64,000 nt of DNA. It comes from an uncultured Eubacteriales bacterium (lineage in GTDB: Bacteria > Bacillota > Clostridia > Christensenellales > Aristaeellaceae). Location: contig CACYWL010000005.1 of the NCBI GenBank assembly GCA_902778055.1, forward strand, positions 1 through 64,000. Direction: 5' to 3'. Below the pieces are notes generated by a model. It did not search any database and was not told the origin of the DNA. It saw only the letters and a list, made by a program, of their open reading frames with translations. A program made the position numbers and the translations under genes. Below are positions 18,401 through 27,698 of the stretch, piece by piece; position 1 is the stretch's first letter, and each line of letters opens with the position of its first letter.

Positions 18401-21400
18401 TCGATGCAGCACTCTGCCACTCACTGTCAGTTGGCGGTGTAGCCTTATCAATGACTTTGTAAGAAGAAGCGGCGCCATTGTTCACCGTAATCTGAACATA
18501 CTTGCTTACGGCGGGAACGATTCCCGCTGTGCTCTCTACCTTGAAAACATAATTCTTGTCCACCAAAGAGTATTGATCCGATGTCGGAGCCTTGCTGTTC
18601 ACAGTTACGGTTTTTGTCAGCTTCAGAGCTCCCAGAGGAGTATTATCAACATATACAGTGTATCCTGGCTGACTGCTGGAAGTCACAGTTGAACCAGCAT
18701 TGCCGTCATTCCAGTTGGTTTCAGTGTAAGCAGTTCCGTTCCATTTATTCTGGCTGAAATACTGCCACTTGACGACTACGCTTGAAGAAGTATCAACATT
18801 CAGGACTATCGGAGACTCCGTCGCCATATAATGCTCCGGAGCTTTGGTCTCAACCAGTACATACATCCCGCGGGCCAGTTTTCCTTCATAGAATCGTCCG
18901 TCCTTGCTGCCATCGGAAAGCATGGTATTGTTGTCGTCCTTGAAGTACGAACCAGCAGCCGAATCAAGATCGTTTTTGCTCAGAGGCGTCCTGCTTCCCT
19001 CGCCCTTCACATATTCTTCAAGGGTATAGAGCTGGAATTCTGCTCCTCCCAGGTAAGTGCTTTCATTGGTACTGTTATTTTTGTATCTCTTCCGAAGAAC
19101 CACTGTTTCAGACTCTGGCAGGTTCAAAACATTCAGGGTCAGGCCATTGACTGACAGAAGCTCATTTCCGATTGTAATCGTTGCGGTCAGCGTCTGATCA
19201 ACATTGGCCCGCTTGGTGTCGGCAATCACGATTTTAATCGGTGCTTCGAGGGAAACATATCCATCCGGCGCGGATTCTTCCTTCAGGAAATAGGTATCTT
19301 CTGCAAGCCCCGTGATTTGAACCTGTCCGTTCTCATCGGTCGTCAGCTCTTCATAACCAGACATGGGAACGGGAAGCATATAGTCAAAGAAAGAACGGTG
19401 CAGAGAGAAAACGGCTCCGGGCAACGTCTCTCCTGCCTTATTCTTTTTAACAAGGACAATATCCGCTTTGAACGGAAGGTTAATGATTCTGTCCAAGTCT
19501 TCCGATTCATCAACACCGCTTGCCTGATCATAAGCATACATCTTGGAATTATGCGGAGCAATTTTCAGACAATACCATCTGGAATCTGCGATGTATCCTG
19601 CAGGTGTATTTGTTTCCTTGAGGTAATATGTACCAAGCGACAGTTTATCAACCGTAACAACACCGTTGTTGTCCGAAGTGTAAATTGCTTGTGAACCGTC
19701 AGTTTTTGTTGCAATACCGCCATTTATGTTCTGGTAAACACTGAACTCAGCCCCGGGAACTGCCTTCTGTTTATCATCGATCTTAGAGAAAACAATCTGT
19801 CCGTTATCAGGCGTATTCTCCACATACACATTTACTGTTGTAACAACCGTATCGCCGATTTTTTCCGTTGCCTCTGTCTGGGACTGGCTAACGATATAGT
19901 CCTCATATCCGTCGGCATCCTTTCTGTTGTCGAAATGGACGCTATGGTCGCCGCCGGGATACCCGATCCACTCCTCGCGTACGGAATAGACAACTTCTTC
20001 GCCATCCACGTAACCCGGAAGATCGTTCCATGTATATGTCCATCCGGTAATAGTTACGGGATTTGCATTGGCTGCTGAGTTTTCTGTATAGCCCAGAACC
20101 ACCTGCTTTCCCTGTACGGGAATATTATTGCGAAGCAGCTGCATAGTTACAGGTGTGTTGGAAGAATCCGTCCAGTTCTTCGTCACCGTAATCTGTTTTC
20201 TGTCTGGAGTGTTGATGACATAAACAATAGACGGGTCGTTTCCATCTACCCTGACGAGTGCGTTGTCGCCTGAAACCTCTGCACTGATATCATTCCGGAT
20301 AGTAACAACACCTTGGCCATTAACATCGGCTGTGCCGCTAATCGTGGAAAGAGCAGAATATCCTTCATGCTCTCTCTCTTTCAGACTGAAGGTATAAGTT
20401 CCGGCAGTATTTGGGAATTCAATCTCAATCTGGCCGTTGTCGTCAGATTGCTTGGTATCTTTTTCCAGTAAGGAGCCATCTTCCCTTCTGACCTCATAAT
20501 CAAAGTATACCCTATCCAGTCCATGAAGCGTTGTCCCATCCTGCTTCAGAATGGTCATTACAAAAGGCTTCATGTACATATTGGTGAACGCCACGGTTTG
20601 GAAAGTAGGATATGTAGCTCTGTCCGGATAAGAGTATGCCTGTTCCACTTCAGCAGTAGCACTATTCCCGCTGGTATTGCTCTGAGGCGTATTGGTGATT
20701 TGATAGGATATGTTTGTTTTGTAAGTTGTTCCTTCAATCGTGGCTGTATAATTCTGTTCCTGAACCGTGTAGGCCGTCAGCGGGATCAGCTTTGTCAGCT
20801 CCCAGATATACTCGTTTTTCTCACTGTCAAAGTGAGTTATGACATCATTGTATGGATTCTGACCCAGCGTAAGTGTATAGTCCGCAGGGCTGTTTCCGTT
20901 TTTCGTAACAAGAATCTGGTAGCCTTCTTTGGCAGCTTCAACAACATTCGTAGCGCCTACAAATGTTTTCTTTACAACCAGCTTCGCATATTTCGGAATC
21001 AGGGCTCCGTCGATATGCCACTGGTTTTCCTGATCCTTCAGCACATACCACTTAATCTCGAAATAGTCAGAAGTAAGCATACTTTGAGGAACCTGAACGC
21101 CGCTGACTGTTATTGTATGCCTTGAAGCATTCCACTGGCGGATCATCGAAAAGATCGTACTGTCGCTCGGGAAGTTCTCAACGCCAATGATCACATTTGC
21201 GTATCGTGAATCAGGATTCTGAGTATTCCCGTAACTATTTCCGCTGTAAGAAAGGCCCGAATGGCCCGCCCGAAGATCACGGTCAATTGTCGCAATCGTG
21301 TTCATATCCTTGACACTGCCGTTTCCGAAGAAGTCATGCCGGCTGCCCGTTGTATTATTGTTTGTGGCAAAAGATCCGGTTCCGGAAAGCAACAGTCTGG

Positions 21401-24400
21401 AAGTGTACAGACAATCGGTGTACTTCGCTGTATCTCCAACATCACCCACAGTGTCAACAATGCGGACAAAGAAGCCGACAGAGTTGGTGTTGTAGCGTGG
21501 GCCGGTCTCATTTCCGCCGTTGTATTCTTTTTTCCCTGGGAAAGTGGAAGACCAGACAGCGGTAAATGTAATTGCCTGTGTAACATTATTAATCTGAGCA
21601 CCTGCAGGAATCAAATCCCCTGCACGGACTACAGTACCATTCGCTAAAGTGATATCCCTGTTGGCTTTCCAGCCCTTAAAATAATGGGTTAGCAAATTGT
21701 ATCCGTTGTTTGTCTGAGTGACTCTGGTTTCCCGGTTCAGCCCGCTTACAGTGAGATTCGAATTGTACGGAACAGAAAGTGTATAGATATTTTCGTCCCA
21801 TGTAGCATTCGCACCTTCAACAACCGGTGTCGGACACCAACTGGCAGAATACCAGTGCTGTGAATCAGCTGAATTGATACCCACACGGTTAATTACGCCA
21901 ATATCATAAGTAATATGGGGTTTGAAGACTGCTTTTAGTGTTCCTCTTCCACGAATCCTACTATCATTATAAACTATTCTATCATCTGTGATAACTACAG
22001 TACTTCCGCCGAAGGGTGTCCATTCCCAATGATCAAATACATATCCTTCATTGGGGATAGGCCATAAATCCCCCAAAAGATTGCCTGAGCTATTATACTT
22101 TGCAAAAACTATATTTGTGGCAGTATTAGCACTTTCCAGGTCAAGGGGTCCAGTGTAAAGACCAGACGTTCCGCCAACAGTTCCGCAATGATAATCGCAG
22201 TCTATGACGACATAATCACTCGCACTTGAGAATACTGCCGTATAAGTTGTATTCTTTATTTGATCTCCTGTTGGAACAAAATTGGCATTACTGCTGACAT
22301 GATTACCTTCTGAATCAATCCATGCAATAAAGTAACTATACTGTGAGGCGTCGTTAGGATTACCGTGTGAACTGGCGGTTACGCCTTTGGCAGTTCCCCC
22401 ATCGGAGACATATTCGCTGACCCAGGCTCCATCCGAGCCTTGTGCATAAGCTGTTTCTCCGCCATTAATCTTTAGATTTGTATAATACCATGTCGTATGA
22501 TACTTGATTTCATAAGTCGCGCGAGGGCGGAATCTTGCAGTGATAAGCATATCACTGGTAACATTTTCAAGGTTTAACCATTCATCCGCAGACAGGAAAG
22601 TGTCACCTTGATACCAACCGGAAAATACATATCCCCAATCCGGCACAGCGTGAGCATATAAAGCATCCCCGGAATATGAAAAGTAATGTTTCTTTCCTGT
22701 ATGATCCGTAATGTTACGATCACCATTGTCGATTGAACCATGTTCCCCAGCAACATACCTTATAAGGTACTGACTGTTGGGTGCAAAATAAGCTATATAA
22801 GTGAAATCCTGTGTATAGTTGTCACTATCACCCGCCCAAGATGATTTATTTGTGGAGAATGCTCCTCCATCATTGCGAACCCAAGTAACAAACCGAGAAC
22901 CACTGAAAGCATTAGGTGTTACATACGCAGTAGAGTTTTGCTTGTAGTCAAACTTAATCAGTTCGCCAGAATTATTATAACTTGCTGTGCCAGAAACAAT
23001 TCTTTGTCTTCCGTTATCGCTTACTGAGAGGTAGCCTCTATTATCGTCATTTACTACAAAATGGAAAGAATGATACTGATCATCATCAACCTGTATCTTA
23101 ATGATACCGTTATCTCTCAGACAGATTGTCAGAAACTCGTGGCTTAGGAAAGGCTTCAGACTGACTATCACCCATTCATTCGCTGATAGTACTTTTCCCC
23201 TGAACTTTTCTTTTTCCTCCTCCGACATGTCATCTGAGTAAATTATTTCCAAGCCAAGACTGTCAATGACCGCGCCAAGTGTAGTCTCTTCCTCCAACTT
23301 AATTATTCGAATCAGATTCGGATCGGAGAAAGAAACAGAAGAGACATCGGATACGTTCCGATCAATATTCAATAGCGCAAACAGCTCAGTAAGAGTCAGC
23401 GCTCCACCACCCGTCAGGTGATACTCAAATTCACCGTAATAAAAGTCAACTGTATAAGCCAAGGCATAAACAGAAAAACCGGTGGCATCGAATGTCACCG
23501 TCTGTTCTTCAACTGTCGGAGCTATGACTTCTGCTTCCACGAGGAGTTCCGGTTTGCTTTCCTGAGGGGTTGGTATTGCTTCTTCCGGTTGAGCCTCTAT
23601 CTGTACGATCTCTGTTTCGGTCGAAACAGACTGGGTTTCGTTTTGAGCTTCCCCAACCTGGCTAATTACCGCTCCGGCTTCCCTGGCCGGTTCGATGCCA
23701 TCGGGGAAGTGAACGACATGAAGCTCTTCATTTCCGGACATGGCGGAGCCGTCCAACAGATGGATGCTGACCTTGACGGAGCCATTCGGCTGGATTTTGT
23801 TTTCTCCGTCCATGATGCTTATGTCATAGAGGCCGGGCATACGGACATCGTCGGATTCCAGCGCTGCGGCCGCCTGAGAACGGTAGTATTCATAATCCGG
23901 ATGGCTTTCCGTGATCTCTTCCACGACCACTTCCGCGGTATCCGGGATGTTGGCGGACTGGGAATAGGTCACCTCGATCTCGTAGGACTGGCCGTCCGCG
24001 GAGATGGTTTTTGTTTTTGTGATGAGAGATTTGAGGAACATGTAGACGGAGAAGCTGTCGGAGGAGAAGGTCACCGTGTCGACCGCCTCTGCATCCTGGA
24101 CAGCCGCCTCGGTGGAGTGCGTCTGGGAATCCAGCACCTCCGCGCCGTCTTCGGCAAAGTGGATGGCCTTCAGGTCAGACTCTTCCTCCATGGTAATCTT
24201 CTCATGGAAAACGACCTGAACGTCCACATAGGCCTGGGGCTCCAGCTCCTGCTCCTCGCTCCGGAAGGCGATATCCAGCAGGCACGCGAAATCTCCGATT
24301 TCACTCCAGCTGTCCGCTTCGCTCAGGGCGATACCGGCCTGCCGGAGATACTCCTCATATTCCGCGGTGCCGGGCAGAATCTCTTCCACCGCCAGAACCG

Positions 24401-25844
24401 TGTCAGCTGGGAGGCAGGCGTCCTTTCCGACTGTCGCGGAGACCGTGTAGGTCGGGCCTTCGTAGACCAGCGTTCCTTCCAGATATTCGGGTTCTGCATC
24501 CTCCGCCGGAAGCTCTTCAGTTCCTTCGGCGTTGGCGGCCGTCTCGGCGCCCTCCTGCACGGAAGCATCTACCGCGTCGGCAGCTGTCTCGGCGTTCTCC
24601 TGGGCAGCGGCATCAATCTCGTCGGCATCTTGGGAGGGATCGCCCTCTTCGGAGTTCTCTTCAGGGTTCTCCCCAACGTCGTCCGTCAGGTTCTCGGAAT
24701 CAGTCGGCTGTTCATCTTCCGAATTGAGGGCATCTCCATCGCTGTTCGTCAGATGATCTACGCTTTCGTCTGAGTCCGGATCATTGTTCTGATCGCCATC
24801 CTGGTCACCGTCCAGTTCATCATCCTGACCATCATCCTGATTGATGTCCTGGTTGTCGTCATTGTTATTGTTCAGGTCGTCGTTCTGGACATCATCCTGA
24901 TTAACGTCCTGGTTGTCGTCGTCGTTATTTTTCAGGTCATCGTCCTGATTGGCGTCCTGGTTGTCGTCGTTGTTATTGTTCTGGTTGTCGTTCTGACCGT
25001 CATCCTGAACTTTATCCAGATCGTCTTCCAGGTTGCCGTTTTCATTCAGGCCGGGCTGCTTATTGTTTCCAGCTTCCTGTTCGTAGTTCTGGTTTTTCTC
25101 TTCAGGCGCAGTGGAAACCTCTTTCTCGGATTCCTGGTTCTTTTCCTGTTCCTGCTCCTGCTCAGGTTCCTTCTCTTCCTCTTCCTGCTCTTGTTCGACC
25201 TGTTTCTCTTCCTGCTCCTGCTCGATCTGTTCCTCTTCCTGTTCCTGCTCCTGTTCAACCACGGGGTCGGGTTCAGGTTCGGGTTCAGGTTCGGGTTCGG
25301 GTTCAGGTTCAGGTTCGGGCTCGATCACCTTGGTCTCGTAGCATTCATCCGTGTGCTTGTGTCCTGGATTGACCACTTCTTCCCGGTAGGTCCAGTTGTC
25401 CGCACTGCATTCGAACACCGGAACCTCGCCCTTGAAGGCGCAGATCACGCTGCCGTTCTCGTCATAGCAGGAGCTGTCATGCTCGTGAGCATTTCTCTCA
25501 TCAAGGCCGCAGACCTGGTTCCCGGCTTCGTCAAAGCAGAAGGAATTATGATGGTGGATATACTCCCCTTCCACTTTGCCGCAGATCAGGTTCCCGTCCC
25601 CGTCCCAGCAGTCGCCGGAATGGGTGTGGGTCTTGAAGTTCGCATGGAATTCCCCGACCGTCCTGACTTCCGGGTCGGTTTCCGGAAGCGTGCAGACCAG
25701 CTCCCTGACCTCCGTTCCGAAGCCTCCGGCAGGCATCAGCATCGAAGCCACGGTCAGCATGGCCAGCGCCCTGCGCAGCCTGTCCCCCAGGCTGTATCCC
25801 TTCGTGGTTTTAGCGGTGTTGGTGTTCCAGAGGCTCTTTTTCAT
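15459..25844 (-). CDS. Giant LPATG-anchored surface protein with Cna-B/SpaA-like repeats
   Basis: Predicted cell-wall adhesin of about 3461 residues. The start at 25844 follows GGGGAGC and gives MKKSLWNTNTAKTTKGYSLG with a signal peptide ending near residue 50 (ALAMLTVASMLMPAGG). Order: Cys/His modules (HTHSGDCW, HHHNSFCF, HEHDSSCY) at about 60-160; EP-, EQ- and DN-rich stalk at about 175-455; two related beta modules near 455 and 611; InlB-type repeats (YVFSGWYQGD, YLIRYVAGEHGSI) at about 1015-1450; then many Cna-B/SpaA-like domains (KQITVTKNWTDSSNTPV, GQIVFSKIDDKQKAVPGAEF, GALKLTKTV) to about 3380; and LPATG at about 3426-3430, a hydrophobic helix and RKRRNNR. Sortase should link it to peptidoglycan; no sortase is in the window. 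DNA for 15.6-23.6 kb is clearly AT-richer than both neighbours and its own N-terminal third. Confidence 0.92.
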   Translation of the reverse strand: MKKSLWNTNTAKTTKGYSLGDRLRRALAMLTVASMLMPAGGFGTEVRELVCTLPETDPEVRTVGEFHANFKTHTHSGDCWDGDGNLICGKVEGEYIHHHNSFCFDEAGNQVCGLDERNAHEHDSSCYDENGSVICAFKGEVPVFECSADNWTYREEVVNPGHKHTDECYETKVIEPEPEPEPEPEPEPEPEPDPVVEQEQEQEEEQIEQEQEEKQVEQEQEEEEKEPEQEQEQEKNQESEKEVSTAPEEKNQNYEQEAGNNKQPGLNENGNLEDDLDKVQDDGQNDNQNNNNDDNQDANQDDDLKNNDDDNQDVNQDDVQNDDLNNNNDDNQDINQDDGQDDELDGDQDGDQNNDPDSDESVDHLTNSDGDALNSEDEQPTDSENLTDDVGENPEENSEEGDPSQDADEIDAAAQENAETAADAVDASVQEGAETAANAEGTEELPAEDAEPEYLEGTLVYEGPTYTVSATVGKDACLPADTVLAVEEILPGTAEYEEYLRQAGIALSEADSWSEIGDFACLLDIAFRSEEQELEPQAYVDVQVVFHEKITMEEESDLKAIHFAEDGAEVLDSQTHSTEAAVQDAEAVDTVTFSSDSFSVYMFLKSLITKTKTISADGQSYEIEVTYSQSANIPDTAEVVVEEITESHPDYEYYRSQAAAALESDDVRMPGLYDISIMDGENKIQPNGSVKVSIHLLDGSAMSGNEELHVVHFPDGIEPAREAGAVISQVGEAQNETQSVSTETEIVQIEAQPEEAIPTPQESKPELLVEAEVIAPTVEEQTVTFDATGFSVYALAYTVDFYYGEFEYHLTGGGALTLTELFALLNIDRNVSDVSSVSFSDPNLIRIIKLEEETTLGAVIDSLGLEIIYSDDMSEEEKEKFRGKVLSANEWVIVSLKPFLSHEFLTICLRDNGIIKIQVDDDQYHSFHFVVNDDNRGYLSVSDNGRQRIVSGTASYNNSGELIKFDYKQNSTAYVTPNAFSGSRFVTWVRNDGGAFSTNKSSWAGDSDNYTQDFTYIAYFAPNSQYLIRYVAGEHGSIDNGDRNITDHTGKKHYFSYSGDALYAHAVPDWGYVFSGWYQGDTFLSADEWLNLENVTSDMLITARFRPRATYEIKYHTTWYYTNLKINGGETAYAQGSDGAWVSEYVSDGGTAKGVTASSHGNPNDASQYSYFIAWIDSEGNHVSSNANFVPTGDQIKNTTYTAVFSSASDYVVIDCDYHCGTVGGTSGLYTGPLDLESANTATNIVFAKYNSSGNLLGDLWPIPNEGYVFDHWEWTPFGGSTVVITDDRIVYNDSRIRGRGTLKAVFKPHITYDIGVINRVGINSADSQHWYSASWCPTPVVEGANATWDENIYTLSVPYNSNLTVSGLNRETRVTQTNNGYNLLTHYFKGWKANRDITLANGTVVRAGDLIPAGAQINNVTQAITFTAVWSSTFPGKKEYNGGNETGPRYNTNSVGFFVRIVDTVGDVGDTAKYTDCLYTSRLLLSGTGSFATNNNTTGSRHDFFGNGSVKDMNTIATIDRDLRAGHSGLSYSGNSYGNTQNPDSRYANVIIGVENFPSDSTIFSMIRQWNASRHTITVSGVQVPQSMLTSDYFEIKWYVLKDQENQWHIDGALIPKYAKLVVKKTFVGATNVVEAAKEGYQILVTKNGNSPADYTLTLGQNPYNDVITHFDSEKNEYIWELTKLIPLTAYTVQEQNYTATIEGTTYKTNISYQITNTPQSNTSGNSATAEVEQAYSYPDRATYPTFQTVAFTNMYMKPFVMTILKQDGTTLHGLDRVYFDYEVRREDGSLLEKDTKQSDDNGQIEIEFPNTAGTYTFSLKEREHEGYSALSTISGTADVNGQGVVTIRNDISAEVSGDNALVRVDGNDPSIVYVINTPDRKQITVTKNWTDSSNTPVTMQLLRNNIPVQGKQVVLGYTENSAANANPVTITGWTYTWNDLPGYVDGEEVVYSVREEWIGYPGGDHSVHFDNRKDADGYEDYIVSQSQTEATEKIGDTVVTTVNVYVENTPDNGQIVFSKIDDKQKAVPGAEFSVYQNINGGIATKTDGSQAIYTSDNNGVVTVDKLSLGTYYLKETNTPAGYIADSRWYCLKIAPHNSKMYAYDQASGVDESEDLDRIINLPFKADIVLVKKNKAGETLPGAVFSLHRSFFDYMLPVPMSGYEELTTDENGQVQITGLAEDTYFLKEESAPDGYVSLEAPIKIVIADTKRANVDQTLTATITIGNELLSVNGLTLNVLNLPESETVVLRKRYKNNSTNESTYLGGAEFQLYTLEEYVKGEGSRTPLSKNDLDSAAGSYFKDDNNTMLSDGSKDGRFYEGKLARGMYVLVETKAPEHYMATESPIVLNVDTSSSVVVKWQYFSQNKWNGTAYTETNWNDGNAGSTVTSSSQPGYTVYVDNTPLGALKLTKTVTVNSKAPTSDQYSLVDKNYVFKVESTAGIVPAVSKYVQITVNNGAASSYKVIDKATPPTDSEWQSAASTTAAAALLTDLVPGDYTITEVEKNGLVLADITGGKANGIDKEHNQVTVTVTSGDTTAADKEAQATFTNEMTLTDVSVTKEWARNGDQTWPEGINVNVGLYVGDTAVTVKAADSDQQIPYTAVLKNEAGKTDFTFTGVPKYDENGEEINYTVKELDGTGTPVGNGMQTSLKTGENGADEIWTVIIAGDRTTGFTIKNTQDNGKVFVHKTWYDAYGNPVPGVTQKVTVDLYKYAESGETVKVGTKEIDPGQNVGFDVSEYITAQEPDPKFYVIETDTFAGYERRYSAELLASSLDVSQNDSFVGASDGTQVKVSAGGTLYIMNTATLTGMQIVMHKKWVEFKDQGGQFYLGQLDGFTTNADENRKMMKLKIELLYDIYPLSGNQAIRTDQKATDDEIIVWEERTSGHAFPTKHLSNNIIPESRTLDLNYIGDWEWGFRENTGSGQAGGAGNLPEYGYYNGQLVHYIYHFDELRVYDGSVDWENPEDVTDEWWKLLQNPEITNGKTRTNWENRPKKLPVKKEWKDENGNDISAAEMADYEDLMNQISITVILYVSFDNQTSWHVGARKTLYKDHWSECFEDLESITENVGQEVGATREQIANAKYKLEEIWDEEFARTSLHYKDHEAVIQNRIMPKGSIKVEKEWIDGDIGAKAVLLKLRRASNNTIDPDSVLSELYEHPEKYNLSNKIYTDSTTGEKYILLAKDQENWPTLEITNLLMKHSVQDTDGSDEQIYECYYFIEEKGYLDADDHIQTIPVSGDNAWTVTYSGTADYAGKKAVQAKKSDPATLKVSNKVPFGKISVTKAFIGLPTETLPEGFQIVASWADPNAPADVPASDDSTETEDTHMKSVILKVGDESVVSVDDLTITYSAAVSEEENPIYTWTISGLPTDTEVIFTEEGYSVAGYIWSGTVKVNNEEPANGTIGKAKATSTGETVTFTNTYAPGVELPATGGRGTLVFTVSGLALMMLAGVLMISRKRRNNR
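24841..25010 (-). repeat. Asp/Asn-rich tandem repeat with about 60-base period
   Basis: Copies of a unit coding for NQDD...NNNNDDNQD-type sequence begin near 24841, 24901 and 24952, sharing GTCCTGGTTGTCGTC on the plus strand. Periods are multiples of three, so copy-number change would alter stalk length without frameshift. Confidence 0.75.
25045..25325 (-). repeat. Glu-Gln and Glu-Pro low-complexity repeats
   Basis: Hexameric GGTTCG/GGTTCA units (25264-25325) encode a run of Glu-Pro dipeptides, and CTGCTC/CTTCCT units (25140-25255) encode EQEQE-type sequence. Together they form a charged, extended spacer between the Cys/His modules and the folded part of the adhesin. Confidence 0.8.
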
Positions 25845-25978
25845 TTCTGCTCCCCCCCCGTCTGTCGGGTCCTGAAGAAAAGGCTGTGTCGGGCATTTTC
25901 TGAGAATACCCCGCGGTCTGCTTCGCATTTTCTCGATCGTCTCAAGTCCTTGAAACAGAAGACTTCTGAACCGTTTAC

Positions 25979-26008
25979 AGTATAATTTGAAACAAACCTG
26001 CCGGTCAA
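25979..26008 (-). promoter_or_regulatory. Promoter for the giant surface protein
   Basis: On the minus strand TTGACC (26003-26008), an 18-base spacer and TATACT (25979-25984). It gives a leader of about 125 bases. The rest of the gene-free stretch 25845-26160 is AT-rich; nothing else was recognised there apart from a TATAAT on the plus strand (25981) that faces no gene. Confidence 0.55.
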
Positions 26009-26160
26009 CATCCGGGAAAATATTGAAACGTTATAAAGCAAATATTGATTAGAATTGGCACAGATTGAATATTTCGGGGATCAGACTCCCGTTTTTGAGT
26101 TTACAGTTCCGTAAAAATATACCGGAGTTTCGTCTCAGGTTCGAATTATTTTTGATAAAA

Positions 26161-27603
26161 TCAGTTTTTTCGGCCTCTTCCGGGCAATATTCCTTTCCGG
26201 AGCAGTCCCTGCTTTTTCCAGACCGGCAGGCACAGCAGACCGTAGACGATCATCCCGGCGGTCACCTGAACCGCCAGGCCAGCCCAACCCGTCCAGGGCA
26301 GCAGGCGGCCGGTCAGGCGGACGCAGATGAGCATCACAAGGCCGATGCCGGCATAGATCCCGGTATAGCCCAGGAATCGCCCGTAGGGCAGCTCCTTCCG
26401 CAGCAGGAGATACTGCACGACAGGCACGGTCATCTCGGCCATCAGGGTGCCGATCACCGCGCCCATGCTCTTCATTCCGGGAATGAGCAGGAGGTTGACG
26501 ATGAGATTTACCGCCGCCCCGGCGCAGACGCTGCGGACAAAGATGCTGTCCCGCCCCTGGGGCAGGACCCACTGGGTCCGGATCACGTTGGCAAAGCCGA
26601 TCATGATCAGGGTAAAGGCCAGGGGTGCCATCAGCGTGCCGGAATAGGCGAAATCCTCCCCGTAGAACAGCACGGAGAAGCGGTCCGCCACGGCGGCTAC
26701 GCCGAAGGCCAGGGCGCTGACCATGCACAGGATCAGGCTCATGCTCTTGTCGATATGCTTCCGGATTTCCTCCGTCCGCCCCTGCCGCTGCATATGGCTG
26801 ATCTTCGGCATCATGACGGTGCCGATGGCGGAGATGAACCCGCTGAGGCAGTAGATGATCTTCTCCGCGTTCTCGTAGTATCCGTTCTGCTCCAGGCCCG
26901 CGATGGCGCTGACCATGACCTTGTCCATGGTCCGGTAGACGCTGACCGCCAGCACGGAGATGAACAGCGTGGCACAGGGGGCGAGATGCTTCAGGCTTTC
27001 CCGCAGGGGGACGGGCCTGTAGCTGACCCGGCCCCGCAGCCCGGGCACGCAGCTCAGGTTGCCGATCAGGGTGGCCAGGCTCCAGACCAGGCCGTAGATC
27101 CACAGATCTTCCTTCTGCTTCACGAAAACAAAGACGCAGGCCGCTGCCGCGCTCTTGACGAAGGTATTTCGCAGGGCGATGGGACGGAAATCCCCCAGAC
27201 CCATCAGGGCCCAGTCGAAGCTCACCAGGCAGCTGACGCTCATCAGGGTCAGATGGAAGGCAATCTGCTTCTCCTCCCCGGCGATCAGAAAGACATATCC
27301 GAACCAGAGGACCAGCATGGCCCCGGCGACCATCAGCTGCATCTGCCAGATGGCCGAGAAGGTCCGGTCCAGGGTCTCCCGGTCGTCCCGGACCCTGGCC
27401 ACCGCCCGGACGCCGTAATCATTCAGCCCCAGCATCGCCGCGAGGCAGAAGATATAGCTGATGTTCCAGGCGGTATGATAAAGCCCCACACCCTCCGGGC
27501 CCACGGTTCGGGAAAGGTAGGGGGCGGTGACGAGGGGCAGCAGCACGGAAAACAGGCGGTACGCCACATTGTACATCGCGTTTTTTCTCGTGCTGACGGC
27601 CAT
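26161..27603 (-). CDS. Polysaccharide/lipid-linked oligosaccharide flippase (Wzx/RfbX type)
   Basis: Polytopic membrane protein of 480 residues predicted to flip lipid-linked glycans across the membrane. It has the family N-terminus (NVAYRLFSVLLPLVTAPYLSR, TVGPEGVGLYHTAWNISYIF, LGLNDYGVRAVARVRDD) and about 14 hydrophobic segments, ending with a basic tail. GGAGG sits 6 bases before the ATG. No glycosyltransferases or other capsule genes surround it, so the partner pathway lies elsewhere; a role in teichoic acid, capsule or surface glycan export cannot be decided. It lies 95 bases downstream of mgtE on the same strand, with a strong hairpin between them. Confidence 0.88.
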   Translation of the reverse strand: MAVSTRKNAMYNVAYRLFSVLLPLVTAPYLSRTVGPEGVGLYHTAWNISYIFCLAAMLGLNDYGVRAVARVRDDRETLDRTFSAIWQMQLMVAGAMLVLWFGYVFLIAGEEKQIAFHLTLMSVSCLVSFDWALMGLGDFRPIALRNTFVKSAAAACVFVFVKQKEDLWIYGLVWSLATLIGNLSCVPGLRGRVSYRPVPLRESLKHLAPCATLFISVLAVSVYRTMDKVMVSAIAGLEQNGYYENAEKIIYCLSGFISAIGTVMMPKISHMQRQGRTEEIRKHIDKSMSLILCMVSALAFGVAAVADRFSVLFYGEDFAYSGTLMAPLAFTLIMIGFANVIRTQWVLPQGRDSIFVRSVCAGAAVNLIVNLLLIPGMKSMGAVIGTLMAEMTVPVVQYLLLRKELPYGRFLGYTGIYAGIGLVMLICVRLTGRLLPWTGWAGLAVQVTAGMIVYGLLCLPVWKKQGLLRKGILPGRGRKN

Positions 27604-27622
27604 GCTTTCCTCCGTTTTGAAG

Positions 27623-27655
27623 GCCCGGGGAGGTGTCCTCCCCGGGCAGTTTTTT
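27623..27655 (+). terminator. Terminator-shaped hairpin oriented against the flanking genes
   Basis: GCCCGGGGAGG (27623-27633) pairs with CCTCCCCGGGC (27637-27647), followed on the plus strand by AGTTTTTT. Flanking genes (mgtE, flippase) run on the minus strand, where the hairpin ends in CTTCAAAAC. It may stop antisense transcription or simply be stable leader structure before the flippase. Confidence 0.5.
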
Positions 27656-27698
27656 CGTTTGTTCTCCCGTGGGGGCTGTTTTCCCCCGCGGTTTCACG

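Noticed and set aside
24770..25330. CRISPR-like direct repeats
   Set aside because: Repeats are in-frame coding sequence of the adhesin with no unique spacers of constant size.
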